From CAZEMR01 sp964513465 (GTDB taxonomy: Bacteria; Bacteroidota; Ignavibacteria; Kapaibacteriales; UBA2268), in contig CAZEMR010000003.1 of NCBI GenBank assembly GCA_964513465.1, positions 1-64,000 on the forward strand: a stretch of 64,000 bases of DNA, written 5' to 3'. Position numbers and translations under genes: made by a program. The notes below the pieces were generated by a model, which did not search any database, was not told the origin of the DNA, and worked only from the letters and a program-made list of their open reading frames with translations. Below are positions 1 through 7,560 of the stretch, in pieces (the stretch's first letter is position 1; each line of letters starts with the position of its first letter).

Positions 1-1
1 C

Positions 2-727
2 GATCAGATGCTCGACGATGTCGAGGGTGTGACCAATTATCTGCGTAAGCGATTCGGACAGCAGAAGATATACATGATGGCGCAATCGGGCGGCACGTTT
101 ATCGGCATTCTCTCTGCCGCGCGCAATCCGGAGCTTTATCACGCATATATAGCAATTTCTCAGATTACCAATCAGCTCGAATCAGAGCGGCTGGCGCAGG
201 AATATATGATCGCGCGCTACCGCGAAAAGGGCGACAATGCAATGGCCGACAAGCTCGCCGAATATCCGGTAACTAACATAACGCCAAGGGAATACCTTGG
301 GCTTCGCGACAAAGCAATGCACGAGCTTGGGGTTGGAACCATGCGCGATATGAAATCGGTTGTGACCGGCATATTCCTCCCCTCCCTGCTGTGCCCGGAT
401 TATTCGCTGAGCGAAAAGATTAACATGTGGCGAGGCAAGATCAAAACCGGCGTCAGCGTCATGTGGGGCGAGATCATCAGGACCAATCTGATGGATGAAG
501 TGCCCGGGCTCGAAATTCCTGTATATATATTTGCCGGAGCGTATGACTACACGGTTTCGACCGCGCTTGCGAAGGAGTATTTTGAAAAAATCGAAGCGCC
601 GCTTAAGGGATTTTATTTATTCGGGAACTCCGCCCACAGTACGATATTCGAAGAGCCGGAAAAATCCCGGAGAATAATTCGCGAGGATATATTGAACAAT
701 ACCAATAAATTAGCAGATATGAAGTGA
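2..727 (+). CDS. alpha/beta-hydrolase, 5'-truncated by the window edge
   Basis: The reading frame is open from base 2, so the N-terminus lies outside the window; the first ATG at 8 is probably internal. The visible part has the layout of an alpha/beta-hydrolase: a nucleophile elbow MAQSGGT (serine codon 86-88, with Ala where Gly is usual at the first elbow position), then a helical lid-like insertion, a late acid in FAGAYDYTV, and a C-terminal histidine in NSAHSTIFEEPE. Order and spacing of Ser, Asp and His fit the family. The substrate cannot be told; similar proteins are annotated as proline iminopeptidase-like or generic hydrolases. No signal peptide can be judged because the start is missing. 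It is followed by about 190 bases without a gene. Confidence 0.75.
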   Translation, partial: DQMLDDVEGVTNYLRKRFGQQKIYMMAQSGGTFIGILSAARNPELYHAYIAISQITNQLESERLAQEYMIARYREKGDNAMADKLAEYPVTNITPREYLGLRDKAMHELGVGTMRDMKSVVTGIFLPSLLCPDYSLSEKINMWRGKIKTGVSVMWGEIIRTNLMDEVPGLEIPVYIFAGAYDYTVSTALAKEYFEKIEAPLKGFYLFGNSAHSTIFEEPEKSRRIIREDILNNTNKLADMK

Positions 728-877
728 GGCTGTTATATCAGGAATACGTCAGGAGAAAATCGGGAAACCCGTAAGATTAAACATAACTAACTAGCAATTC
801 TAAGCAGCTATCTGATAGGCTAAAAAACGTCCCAAAATCGCAGTTTTTGTTACTATTGTGCTACCCTTGAAATAACA

Positions 878-907
878 AGCCCTTTAAATCCAGAGACTTA
901 AAGGGCT
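878..907 (-). terminator. hairpin downstream of tRNA-Arg
   Basis: A perfect 10-bp inverted repeat (AGCCCTTTAA / TTAAAGGGCT) with a 10-base loop lies just 3' of the tRNA on the minus strand. The bases after it on that strand are T-rich (TTGTTATTTC) but not a pure T run, so it is a plausible terminator for the rpsT-tRNA transcript. The rest of 728-914 shows no gene. Confidence 0.55.
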
Positions 908-914
908 ATATCAG

Positions 915-988
915 TACACCAGTAGGGATTCGAACCCCAAACCTTCTGATCCGTAGTCAGATGCTCTATCCAGTTGAGCTACTGGTGC
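915..988 (-). tRNA. tRNA-Arg (anticodon ACG)
   Basis: Read on the minus strand the sequence folds into a full cloverleaf. The acceptor stem GCACCAG pairs with CTGGTGT (last pair G-U), the anticodon stem is TCTGA/TCAGA around the loop CTACGGA, giving anticodon ACG, and the T arm has the GGTTCGAAT core. The CCA end is not encoded. It starts 15 bases after the rpsT stop codon on the same strand, so the two are probably cotranscribed and the tRNA is cut out of the mRNA 3' end. Confidence 0.95.
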
Positions 989-1003
989 ACGGTAGTAAAA
1001 TTT

Positions 1004-1267
1004 TTATGCTTGCTTTTTCAGTGACATCACGTATCTGGCAAGCTGGGATTTTCTGTTTGCTGCATTATTTTTGTGAATTATGTTGCGTGCGCTGATTTTG
1101 TCGAGCACGCTGGTTGCTTTGCGGAATTTTTCCATCGCAACTTCGAATTCTGTTGCTTCGCGTACTTCGCGGATCGCTTCTTTCATAGCTCTTTTTTTGC
1201 TGCGATTATACAGTCTGCGTTTGCGCGACTGTCTGTTCCTTTTAATTGCCGACTTATGATGTGCCAT
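1004..1267 (-). CDS. rpsT: 30S ribosomal protein S20
   Basis: The 87-residue, very basic protein starts MAHHKSAIKRNRQS and ends in SQLARYVMSLKKQA, which is the S20 pattern at the usual family length. S20 binds 16S rRNA early in assembly of the small subunit. The start is supported by GAAGG seven bases upstream of the ATG. A strong Bacteroidota-type promoter lies at 1311-1341, about 45 bases before the start codon. The tRNA-Arg gene follows after 15 bases. The divergent mgtE begins about 260 bases away. Confidence 0.97.
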   Translation of the reverse strand: MAHHKSAIKRNRQSRKRRLYNRSKKRAMKEAIREVREATEFEVAMEKFRKATSVLDKISARNIIHKNNAANRKSQLARYVMSLKKQA

Positions 1268-1310
1268 TAACCTTCACGAATTATAATGTTAAAAATAAAC
1301 TTGCGAGCTA

Positions 1311-1341
1311 CAAATATATATCATTTTCCTGTTTTTTGCAA
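1311..1341 (-). promoter_or_regulatory. Bacteroidota-type promoter of rpsT
   Basis: On the minus strand TTG (1341-1339) is followed after 20 bases by TATATTTG (1318-1311). This matches the -33 TTG / -7 TAnnTTTG consensus described for the main sigma factor of Bacteroidota. A start a few bases downstream would give a leader of roughly 40 bases before rpsT. Confidence 0.65.
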
Positions 1342-1525
1342 GTATTTTTTTGCGCCGGTTGCGCAAGCCAGTTTAATAACGTTTCAGCGCGGTCTTTATT
1401 TTTGCAATTTATTCTTGTTTTTTCTGAATTTTTTTTAATTCTATTTTTGTAATAATTAATGCTAACTTTGCTTTGGCGTATGCGGTTGTTGTTGTCTTGC
1501 CTTTTTCACTCCCGGAGAAGACGTT

Positions 1526-2875
1526 ATGCTCAAAGAATTATTAAAACCCGAAATTATGGAACTCATCGAAGCGCGACGATGGGAAGAACTCAAGCAAGGG
1601 CTGGCTTCGTGGCCGCCGCCGGAGATTGCCGAATTGCTGCTGGATATCGAAAAGCAGGATCGGGTGATTTTGTTCCGGGCTCTCCCACGCGATTTGTCGT
1701 CCGAGGTGTTTTCATATCTCGATTATGAGCAGAGGGACGCTTTGCTGCACGATATGACCGACCAGGAGACTCGAGAGCTGCTGGCGGATATGAGCCCTGA
1801 CGATCGTACGGCTCTGCTGGAGGAGCTTCCGTCGAAGGCTACGCGCAGGATGCTTAATCTGCTGGACCCTGAGGATTTACGCGAGGCGCGGGAATTGCTT
1901 GGCTATCCCGAGGACAGTATTGGCCGCTCGATGACGCCGGATTTCGTGGCTGTCAGGCCGTTCTGGACTGTTGCCCAGGCGCTCGATCATATTCGCCGAT
2001 TTGGTAAGGACAGCGAGACGATTTATCGGATTTATGTGACCGACAAGGACGGCAGGCTGGTTGATGATATTCTGCTTCGCAATATTATTTTGGCTGAAAA
2101 GGATGAAACGATCGAAACGCTTATGGACCATCATGTGGTAAGTGTGTCGGCTTTTGCCGATCAGGAGGAAGGCGTCCGGGCAATGGAGCGTTACGATATT
2201 TCGGCGCTGCCTGTGGTAGATTCCGTGGGCCAGCTTGTGGGAATTATCACATTCGACGATATTATGGATATTTCGGCCGAGGAAACCACCGAGGATTTCC
2301 AGAAGATTTCGGCTATCGCGCCTGTTGATCAGTCGTATCTGAGCGCGAGCATCTGGCGGCTCTGGATGAAGCGATATCCCTGGCTGCTTACGCTGCTTCT
2401 GGCGAATTTCATAACAGCCTCTGTATTATCGGCTTACGAAGACGTTTTGTCAAGGATGGTGATTCTTGTCTCGTTTATTCCCCTGTTAATCGGCACCGCC
2501 GGCAATTCGGGGACTCAGTCCTCTACTCTGATTATCCGCAGTCTGGCAATCGGCGAGGTCAGCCTGAAGAATTGGTTGCGCGTATTGGGCAAAGAGCTTA
2601 TGGTTGGGCTGTTTCTCGGTATCGCGCTAGGCCTGGTGGGCTATTTTGTAGGATGGATAATCGGCGGTGAAAATATTCAGATTGCATTGGTGGTGTCATT
2701 ATCAATGATTTCACTGATAATCTGGGCGAATCTGATCGGAGCAATCCTTCCGTTATTGATCGAAAAAGTCAGGCTCGATCCGGCTGTGATTTCGAGTCCG
2801 CTGATCGCTACCCTGATCGACGTATCCGGAATCGTAGTCTATCTGAATATCGCTATCTTATTGATTGATATATAA
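1526..2875 (+). CDS. mgtE: magnesium transporter MgtE
   Basis: This 449-residue protein has the complete MgtE layout: an N-terminal superhelical domain (about residues 1-130, with repeated leucine-rich ALLEELP-type turns), two CBS domains (about 140-265) that in the family sense cytosolic Mg2+ and gate the pore, and a five-helix membrane domain (about 285-449). The pore signature GTAGNSGTQSS and the RLDPAVISSPLIATLIDVSG helix are present. It is an inner-membrane Mg2+ channel acting as a homodimer. The ATG is preceded by GGAGAAGACGTT. A -7-like element TAACTTTG lies at 1463-1470 but without a well-placed -33 partner. It appears to be a single-gene unit, with 151 bases to the next gene and no clear terminator in that gap. 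Confidence 0.96.
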   Translation: MLKELLKPEIMELIEARRWEELKQGLASWPPPEIAELLLDIEKQDRVILFRALPRDLSSEVFSYLDYEQRDALLHDMTDQETRELLADMSPDDRTALLEELPSKATRRMLNLLDPEDLREARELLGYPEDSIGRSMTPDFVAVRPFWTVAQALDHIRRFGKDSETIYRIYVTDKDGRLVDDILLRNIILAEKDETIETLMDHHVVSVSAFADQEEGVRAMERYDISALPVVDSVGQLVGIITFDDIMDISAEETTEDFQKISAIAPVDQSYLSASIWRLWMKRYPWLLTLLLANFITASVLSAYEDVLSRMVILVSFIPLLIGTAGNSGTQSSTLIIRSLAIGEVSLKNWLRVLGKELMVGLFLGIALGLVGYFVGWIIGGENIQIALVVSLSMISLIIWANLIGAILPLLIEKVRLDPAVISSPLIATLIDVSGIVVYLNIAILLIDI

Positions 2876-3026
2876 TTTATATCATTTATTGATATTTGAA
2901 TATTCGAAATCACCTCATTAATTTTCCATAAACTCATTTTTTTTGTTAAATTCTCTTTCCAATTGATTTCAATCGCTGAAAAACTCAATCGACCTTTTTA
3001 CATAAATCCGGCAAGACCGTTCTGCC

Positions 3027-4094
3027 ATGCCCATGCGACATGGACATACTATCGACATGTATTTTTCGCCGCACGGCAGCTGCGATCTCGGATGCCGTTA
3101 TTGCTATCTGCCTGAGCAGTCGCGGTTTACGAAGCGTCCTGACGATATATATATATTGAATTCGCTCAAGGAATTTATCCAAAAAATCGCGCGCGAGGGC
3201 TACTCCATCGGCTCGTTTTGTCTGCACGGCGCCGAACCTGCGATGATGCGTCCCGAATCAATCGGCCAGGCGATAAATCTTGTGATAAATCATTGGGATA
3301 ATAATGGTTGCGCTGGCCGCGGAGTTGCTATGCAGACCAATGGGGTACGCCTTACTCCGGAGTATTTAACTATTATTACAAATGAAATTCCGGATAAAAA
3401 ATATTTCAGGCCGGGGTTTTCGATCGATCCTCCGCGTGCTGTGCATGATTTTCTGCGAAACAATAGCTGGGCAAAGGCCGTCAATAACTATGAGGCCGCA
3501 TTGGATATGGGATTCCCGGCGTCTGTGCTATCTGTGGTTTCGTCGATGACGATTGAGCATAAAAATGAATTTGCCGATTGGATGGAAAAGCAGATCGACA
3601 GATCGAAGAGATTTGGAAATCCTTATCGGGTAAAGATTAAGCTTGCTACTGGCGAACTGGCGCCGAGGGAAGATCAGCAGCTTGAATTAGCGCAATTACT
3701 GCTCGAACGCGGGCTGGCCGGATTGGTGCAGATGCTCTCGCCGGGGTATTGCCTGAGCGCTGGCAACGAATGCGAATGGTACGAATTCGACTCCTGCGGC
3801 GGCTGTTATAGCTGCAACAAAACATTCATGCCCGGGCGGAGCTTTGCCGATTGGCGGAGCGACAGCTTCGGGGAAATAATTGCGCTGCGCAAGTCATTAT
3901 ATATAAATGAATTGACGCATCCCGACTGCGGGGATTGCGATTATGAGATAATATGCAATTCGGGCTGCCCGGCCGATCGCTACCAAACGGGCGCTATGGC
4001 CGGCAAAGCGCATGAATGCACTATGATTAAATATATACTCGACGAAATTCAGAAAGATGGAACACATTTAGCAGATTTTATAAACAATAATTAG
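3027..4094 (+). CDS. radical SAM/SPASM-domain enzyme next to Cys-tail protein
   Basis: The protein has 355 residues. Near the N-terminus it has the radical SAM 4Fe-4S motif CDLGCRYC (Cys19, Cys23, Cys26), followed by LHGAEPAMM in the place of the usual GGEP motif. The C-terminal third has many cysteines: GYCLSAGNECEW, then CGGCYSC, then CGDCDYEIICNSGC (the CX2CX5CX3C signature of a SPASM domain) and a last Cys in HECTM. SPASM proteins bind two extra 4Fe-4S clusters and mostly modify ribosomally made peptides or act as sulfatase maturases (anSME). The stop is followed after 10 bases by a gene whose product ends in a six-cysteine CxxC tail, so a peptide or protein modification role is likely here. 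There is no strong ribosome site; starts at 3027 and 3033 are both possible. An anSME-like role is less likely because no sulfatase is nearby. Confidence 0.85.
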   Translation: MPMRHGHTIDMYFSPHGSCDLGCRYCYLPEQSRFTKRPDDIYILNSLKEFIQKIAREGYSIGSFCLHGAEPAMMRPESIGQAINLVINHWDNNGCAGRGVAMQTNGVRLTPEYLTIITNEIPDKKYFRPGFSIDPPRAVHDFLRNNSWAKAVNNYEAALDMGFPASVLSVVSSMTIEHKNEFADWMEKQIDRSKRFGNPYRVKIKLATGELAPREDQQLELAQLLLERGLAGLVQMLSPGYCLSAGNECEWYEFDSCGGCYSCNKTFMPGRSFADWRSDSFGEIIALRKSLYINELTHPDCGDCDYEIICNSGCPADRYQTGAMAGKAHECTMIKYILDEIQKDGTHLADFINNN

Positions 4095-4104
4095 GAAATC
4101 CGGG

Positions 4105-5214
4105 ATGTATTTTTCGGGCACTCTGGCGATAGATCCTTCGCAGATGACGGTTATCCGCAAGATTAAGCCGACCAAATTATTCGGCAAATTGCTTGATGCG
4201 CTTACCTTCGGCCGCGCCACCGAAAAGGAAGAGCACGAAACTTTTACAGCCATTTCTATACTCCAGCAGCTAAATATGGGACTGCGCGCGATGAAGATTA
4301 AAAACGTAGTGCGGCTATCCGTAAATGACTATGATTTCTACCTCGACGATAAGGGACTCGACGACGACATGAGCCAGGCCATGCTCGAATTCGAGACAAA
4401 GATCGATCCGCTCGAAGCCGAGGTATTCGACAAAATATTCCTCGTAGTAGAGCATGATTATTCCGGCATGAAGTATCTTGTCGAAATCGAGATAGACCGC
4501 TGCCACTGCGTCGGGCAATACCCAATCCACCTGCGTATAAACGGGCTGGTATCGGATTTCCGGCTGCGTCCGGGCGAAACCAAAGCAGATCTGGAATTGC
4601 GTATGAATTCAATATTCAGCAATCAGGAGGCATATTATCAATTTGTCAAATCGCGCAAGGAGATGTTTGCGCAGTTCGTCAATGACCTGGAGCATTCAAT
4701 CAAAAAATATGTCAAAACGGATAAAATCCGAAAAACAATAGAAAACAAGATGATCCGCCCGATGGAAAAGATAGAAAGTCCCTCGCAGATTCGATCCGTT
4801 CGAAACGCCGAACCTGTCTATCATGGGTATTTCGGATTCGGCAATGTCATGTTCTATTCAATGCTCTGGGCTGGGATGTGCCATCATCATAATATATATG
4901 TAAATGATTTCAGTCTGATGGACGAGAGCGGCAACCAGATAATGGACGTCGGCGCCAACGGATTCTACGCCGGCGATGGCGATGCTCTCAATACAGGTGC
5001 CGATTTCGCACCACCCGCCGAGGGCGACATCGGATATACGCCCGGCAACGAATATGATTCGTATATCGACGATTCTTATTATGCGAATTATGGCTCAGGC
5101 GGCGGCGAAGGCGGCAACGACTGGCTCGGCGGAGTCGATGACGGCGGCGATTCATCGTCATGCTCATCATGCAGCAGCTGCGGTGGATGCGGCGGTTGCG
5201 GTGGATGCACGTAA
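4105..5214 (+). CDS. unknown protein with six-cysteine CxxC repeat tail, putative radical SAM substrate
   Basis: This 369-residue protein has no signal peptide and no family I recognise in residues 1-230, which form a globular, mixed alpha/beta-looking part (with CHC and MCHHH motifs later on). Residues about 280-350 are rich in Gly, Asp, Tyr and Asn and look disordered. The last 17 residues hold cysteines at 353, 356, 359, 362, 365 and 368, an exact period of three, with Ser-Ser then Gly-Gly between them. The ATG is 10 bases after the radical SAM stop, with AGGA overlapping that stop as the ribosome site, so the two are translated from one message. Gly/Cys-rich tails beside radical SAM/SPASM enzymes are known from several modified-protein families. 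That this tail is the enzyme's substrate is inference; it could instead bind a metal. Confidence 0.7.
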   Translation: MYFSGTLAIDPSQMTVIRKIKPTKLFGKLLDALTFGRATEKEEHETFTAISILQQLNMGLRAMKIKNVVRLSVNDYDFYLDDKGLDDDMSQAMLEFETKIDPLEAEVFDKIFLVVEHDYSGMKYLVEIEIDRCHCVGQYPIHLRINGLVSDFRLRPGETKADLELRMNSIFSNQEAYYQFVKSRKEMFAQFVNDLEHSIKKYVKTDKIRKTIENKMIRPMEKIESPSQIRSVRNAEPVYHGYFGFGNVMFYSMLWAGMCHHHNIYVNDFSLMDESGNQIMDVGANGFYAGDGDALNTGADFAPPAEGDIGYTPGNEYDSYIDDSYYANYGSGGGEGGNDWLGGVDDGGDSSSCSSCSSCGGCGGCGGCT

Positions 5215-5248
5215 TTAATTTATTTTTCAGAATATATGGAGAAAAGAA

Positions 5249-6154
5249 ATGGGAATTATTATTCTCGGTATTATCGTACTCGTAGTCGGTGTTTTCATCG
5301 GCAAATCCGGAGCCGCAGCGGCGAAATATAAATCGCTGATCTCGCTGGCCGGTATTATTATCATTCTGCTGGGACTTTTTTCTTCGGCTCTGCGCCAGGT
5401 CGACCCCGGCCATATCGGAGTGCAGGTGCTCTTCGGCAAGGTTCAGGACGAGGTACTCTATGAGGGCCTGAACATCGTAAATCCGCTGGTGGACGTCAGG
5501 CAAATGAGCATCCAGACCCAGAACTACACAATGAGCGCCACCGGCGGCGAAGGCCAGCAAACCGGCGACGACGCTATACGCGTGCTTAGCGAGGACGGCC
5601 TCGAGGTGGTTATCGATTTGACAGTACTTTTCAAAATGGTGCCAATCGACGGGCCGAATATCCTTCGGCGTATCGGGCCGAATTTTCAGGATAAAATCAT
5701 CCGGCCGATCACTCGAACGGCAATTCGCGAAAGCGCTTCCTATTACGACGCGGTAGACCTTTTCGCCGAAAGGCGTGAGGAATTCGAACTAAATATTCTG
5801 GAGCGCCTCGAGAGCAGTTTCAAAAACCGCGGCTTCATTCTCGAGCAGCTACTGGTGCGGAATATCAACCTTCCGACTTCCGTCAAGCAGAGTATCGAAC
5901 GCAAAATCACCGCAGTTCAGGAAGCTCAGCGTATGCAGTTTGTGCTCGACAAAGAGCGGCAGGAAGCCGAACGTAAGCGAGTCGAGGCTCGCGGTGTGGC
6001 GGACGCGCAGAAAATCGTCAACGAGGGCCTGACGCCAAAAGTTCTGCAATTCGAGCAGATCAAAGTACAGAAAGAATTGGTCAATTCGCAGAATTCGAAG
6101 ATCATCATCCTTGGGTCAAGCGATAAAAATCCGCCCTTCATAATCGGCAATTAA
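5249..6154 (+). CDS. prohibitin/SPFH (band 7) family membrane protein
   Basis: The 301-residue protein starts with two hydrophobic segments (about residues 1-20 and 27-45), followed by a band-7 domain that opens with VDPGHIGVQVLFGKV and runs to about residue 215, and then an alanine/glutamate-rich helix (about 205-260, KERQEAERKRVEARG) of the coiled-coil type that drives oligomer formation. Prohibitin-like SPFH proteins form large ring- or cage-like assemblies on membranes, often around proteases. It starts 34 bases after the Cys-tail gene with a good GGAGAAAAGAA ribosome site and is followed by a terminator, so it closes the 3027-6154 unit. A scaffold or membrane anchor role for the modified neighbour is possible but unproven. 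Confidence 0.88.
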   Translation: MGIIILGIIVLVVGVFIGKSGAAAAKYKSLISLAGIIIILLGLFSSALRQVDPGHIGVQVLFGKVQDEVLYEGLNIVNPLVDVRQMSIQTQNYTMSATGGEGQQTGDDAIRVLSEDGLEVVIDLTVLFKMVPIDGPNILRRIGPNFQDKIIRPITRTAIRESASYYDAVDLFAERREEFELNILERLESSFKNRGFILEQLLVRNINLPTSVKQSIERKITAVQEAQRMQFVLDKERQEAERKRVEARGVADAQKIVNEGLTPKVLQFEQIKVQKELVNSQNSKIIILGSSDKNPPFIIGN

Positions 6155-6177
6155 TTAAATGGGTTACGAAAAGCAAT

Positions 6178-6214
6178 AATCCCCTCTGCTTAATTTGCGG
6201 AGGGGATTTTTTTT
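6178..6214 (+). terminator. rho-independent terminator between convergent genes
   Basis: AATCCCCTC (6178-6186) pairs with GAGGGGATT (6200-6208), and the 3' arm runs into eight Ts on the plus strand. It ends the radical SAM/Cys-tail/prohibitin unit. The same hairpin may also stop the glycosyltransferase operon that arrives from the other side and ends at 6221. Confidence 0.9.
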
Positions 6215-6220
6215 ATGAAA

Positions 6221-7078
6221 TTAACTCTCGCTCTTGTAGAAATAGCCATCAAAAAATGCACGCAATGTGGTTTTAATATCGTCGGGCCTGCGGCAGCGCT
6301 TCAGCCACGATATCAGATACCCGAAGGGCCGCAGCCAACGCACAGCCGGGCCGCCGTGAAGCACATCGACCGCAATGATATTCCGGATCATATAATAATG
6401 CTTCCAGCCGAAATCCGCAGGATCGAAATACCCCGGCAGCCGCCGCTGCAGATGCGCGTCTCGAACCAGCCAGCAGTCGATCCCGGCGCCTTTGGCGCGT
6501 GCGAAATATTCCGTATCGTCGGCATATATAAAGAATTTCTTTTCGGGAAGTCCAAGCTTTTCAACGACTTCGCGCGGCATCATCGGCCCTTCGAACGTTA
6601 TGCCCTCGGCGCGGATAAGCTCCCGGTCGAGATGCTTCTCCGATAGTATTTCCGTCCAGATGCTTTTAAACGGCTCGCTGAGATTCAGCCCGATCGTGTC
6701 GTTCATATATACATTACCTTCGTGCGCAATTCGTAAAGGCGCATAGATACTGCCCGTTTCGGCTTTTTCGAGCATTTTTTCGAGGCAATTTCCGGCCGGA
6801 AGCACATCGTCGTCCATTGCCCATATCCAGTCGTATCCGGTCGCGAGCGCGGCTTTAAATCCGGTATATTGGCCGCCGGAGCTGCCCACATTGGGCTGGG
6901 TGATGACGTCAAGATCGGATTGCCCGGCCAGCCATTCGCCGGTGCCGTCGCTGCTGGAATTATTTACGACGATAATTTTGTCCGGACGCCGCGTCTGGCT
7001 GCGGAGCGCGACGATCAAATCTTTAAGGAACTCTATGCGATTATATGTAATTACAACGGTTGCTACTTTGTCTTTCAT
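6221..7078 (-). CDS. glycosyltransferase family 2
   Basis: The 285-residue protein has the GT-A fold signature of family 2: VATVVITYNRIEFL at the N-terminus, VVNNSSSDGTGEWL, and the metal/nucleotide-sugar motif AMDDDVLP near residue 90. FEGPMMPREVVEKLGLPEKK and FFIYADDTEYFARA are typical of rhamnosyl- and galactofuranosyltransferase-like members (GlfT-like). There is no clear transmembrane helix, so it probably acts at the inner face of the inner membrane. Its ATG overlaps the stop of the NUDIX gene (ATGA), showing translational coupling. It is the last gene of a seven-gene minus-strand operon. The sugar and acceptor cannot be told. Confidence 0.9.
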   Translation of the reverse strand: MKDKVATVVITYNRIEFLKDLIVALRSQTRRPDKIIVVNNSSSDGTGEWLAGQSDLDVITQPNVGSSGGQYTGFKAALATGYDWIWAMDDDVLPAGNCLEKMLEKAETGSIYAPLRIAHEGNVYMNDTIGLNLSEPFKSIWTEILSEKHLDRELIRAEGITFEGPMMPREVVEKLGLPEKKFFIYADDTEYFARAKGAGIDCWLVRDAHLQRRLPGYFDPADFGWKHYYMIRNIIAVDVLHGGPAVRWLRPFGYLISWLKRCRRPDDIKTTLRAFFDGYFYKSES

Positions 7079-7560
7079 TTTCCTGAGCCAAACTTCAAAT
7101 ATTTAAAATAATCAGAATCGATTCTGTTGAGAATATATTTCAAAAAGATGTCCATGCCTTCGATGTGCGATGGCAATATCAGCATATCTGCGGCCTCGGC
7201 GCGGGTTGCCCAGCGGTAGTCCATATGCTCCTCGGATATCCGGATTTCACGCTCGAATTCGGTCAGCGCGCCGAATACGGGCGATGCGTTGATCCTGTCG
7301 GAATAAGGATCAAAAAATGTGGTAACGTAAGGAATAGTCCAGAGTTTGAGGATTTCGAGACCAGTCTCCTCGCCTATCTCGCGGACTGCCGCGTCGACGG
7401 CTTTTTCGCGGGGCTCGATAATGCCCGTAACCGCCTGCCACATACAGGGATAGAGCTTGCGATCGGCCGATCTTCGAAGCAGCAGAAATTTGTACTCACC
7501 AGCTTCTTCGTCGAGTGCAGCGATATGGGCCTGGATAGTATTTGAGAAAAATTCCGGCAC
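7075..7560 (-). CDS. NUDIX hydrolase
   Basis: A full NUDIX box (GIIEPREKAVDAAVREIGEE, then TGL) fits GX5EX7REUXEEXGU, so the enzyme should hydrolyse a nucleoside diphosphate linked to another group. RWATRAEAADML near the C-terminus is typical of dATP/NTP pyrophosphohydrolase-type members. The frame is open up to 7611, but I choose the GTG at 7560: it overlaps the stop of the upstream gene as TAGTG and has GGAGA eight bases upstream, giving 161 residues that begin at VPEFFSNTIQAHI. It lies between two glycosyltransferases, so a role in removing nucleotide-sugar by-products is possible. The substrate is not predictable. Confidence 0.88.
   Translation of the reverse strand: MPEFFSNTIQAHIAALDEEAGEYKFLLLRRSADRKLYPCMWQAVTGIIEPREKAVDAAVREIGEETGLEILKLWTIPYVTTFFDPYSDRINASPVFGALTEFEREIRISEEHMDYRWATRAEAADMLILPSHIEGMDIFLKYILNRIDSDYFKYLKFGSGK

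Noticed and set aside
1459..1728. An 89-codon plus-strand frame overlapping the start of mgtE
   Set aside because: It is out of frame with mgtE, has no ribosome site, and mgtE itself is unambiguous from 1526.
5154..5214. Cys/Gly codon repeats at the end of the 369-residue protein as a simple-sequence artefact
   Set aside because: Synonymous codons differ between the repeats (TGC/TGT-type and GGA/GGC/GGT changes around them), the frame is kept to the stop, and the adjacent SPASM enzyme gives it a context.
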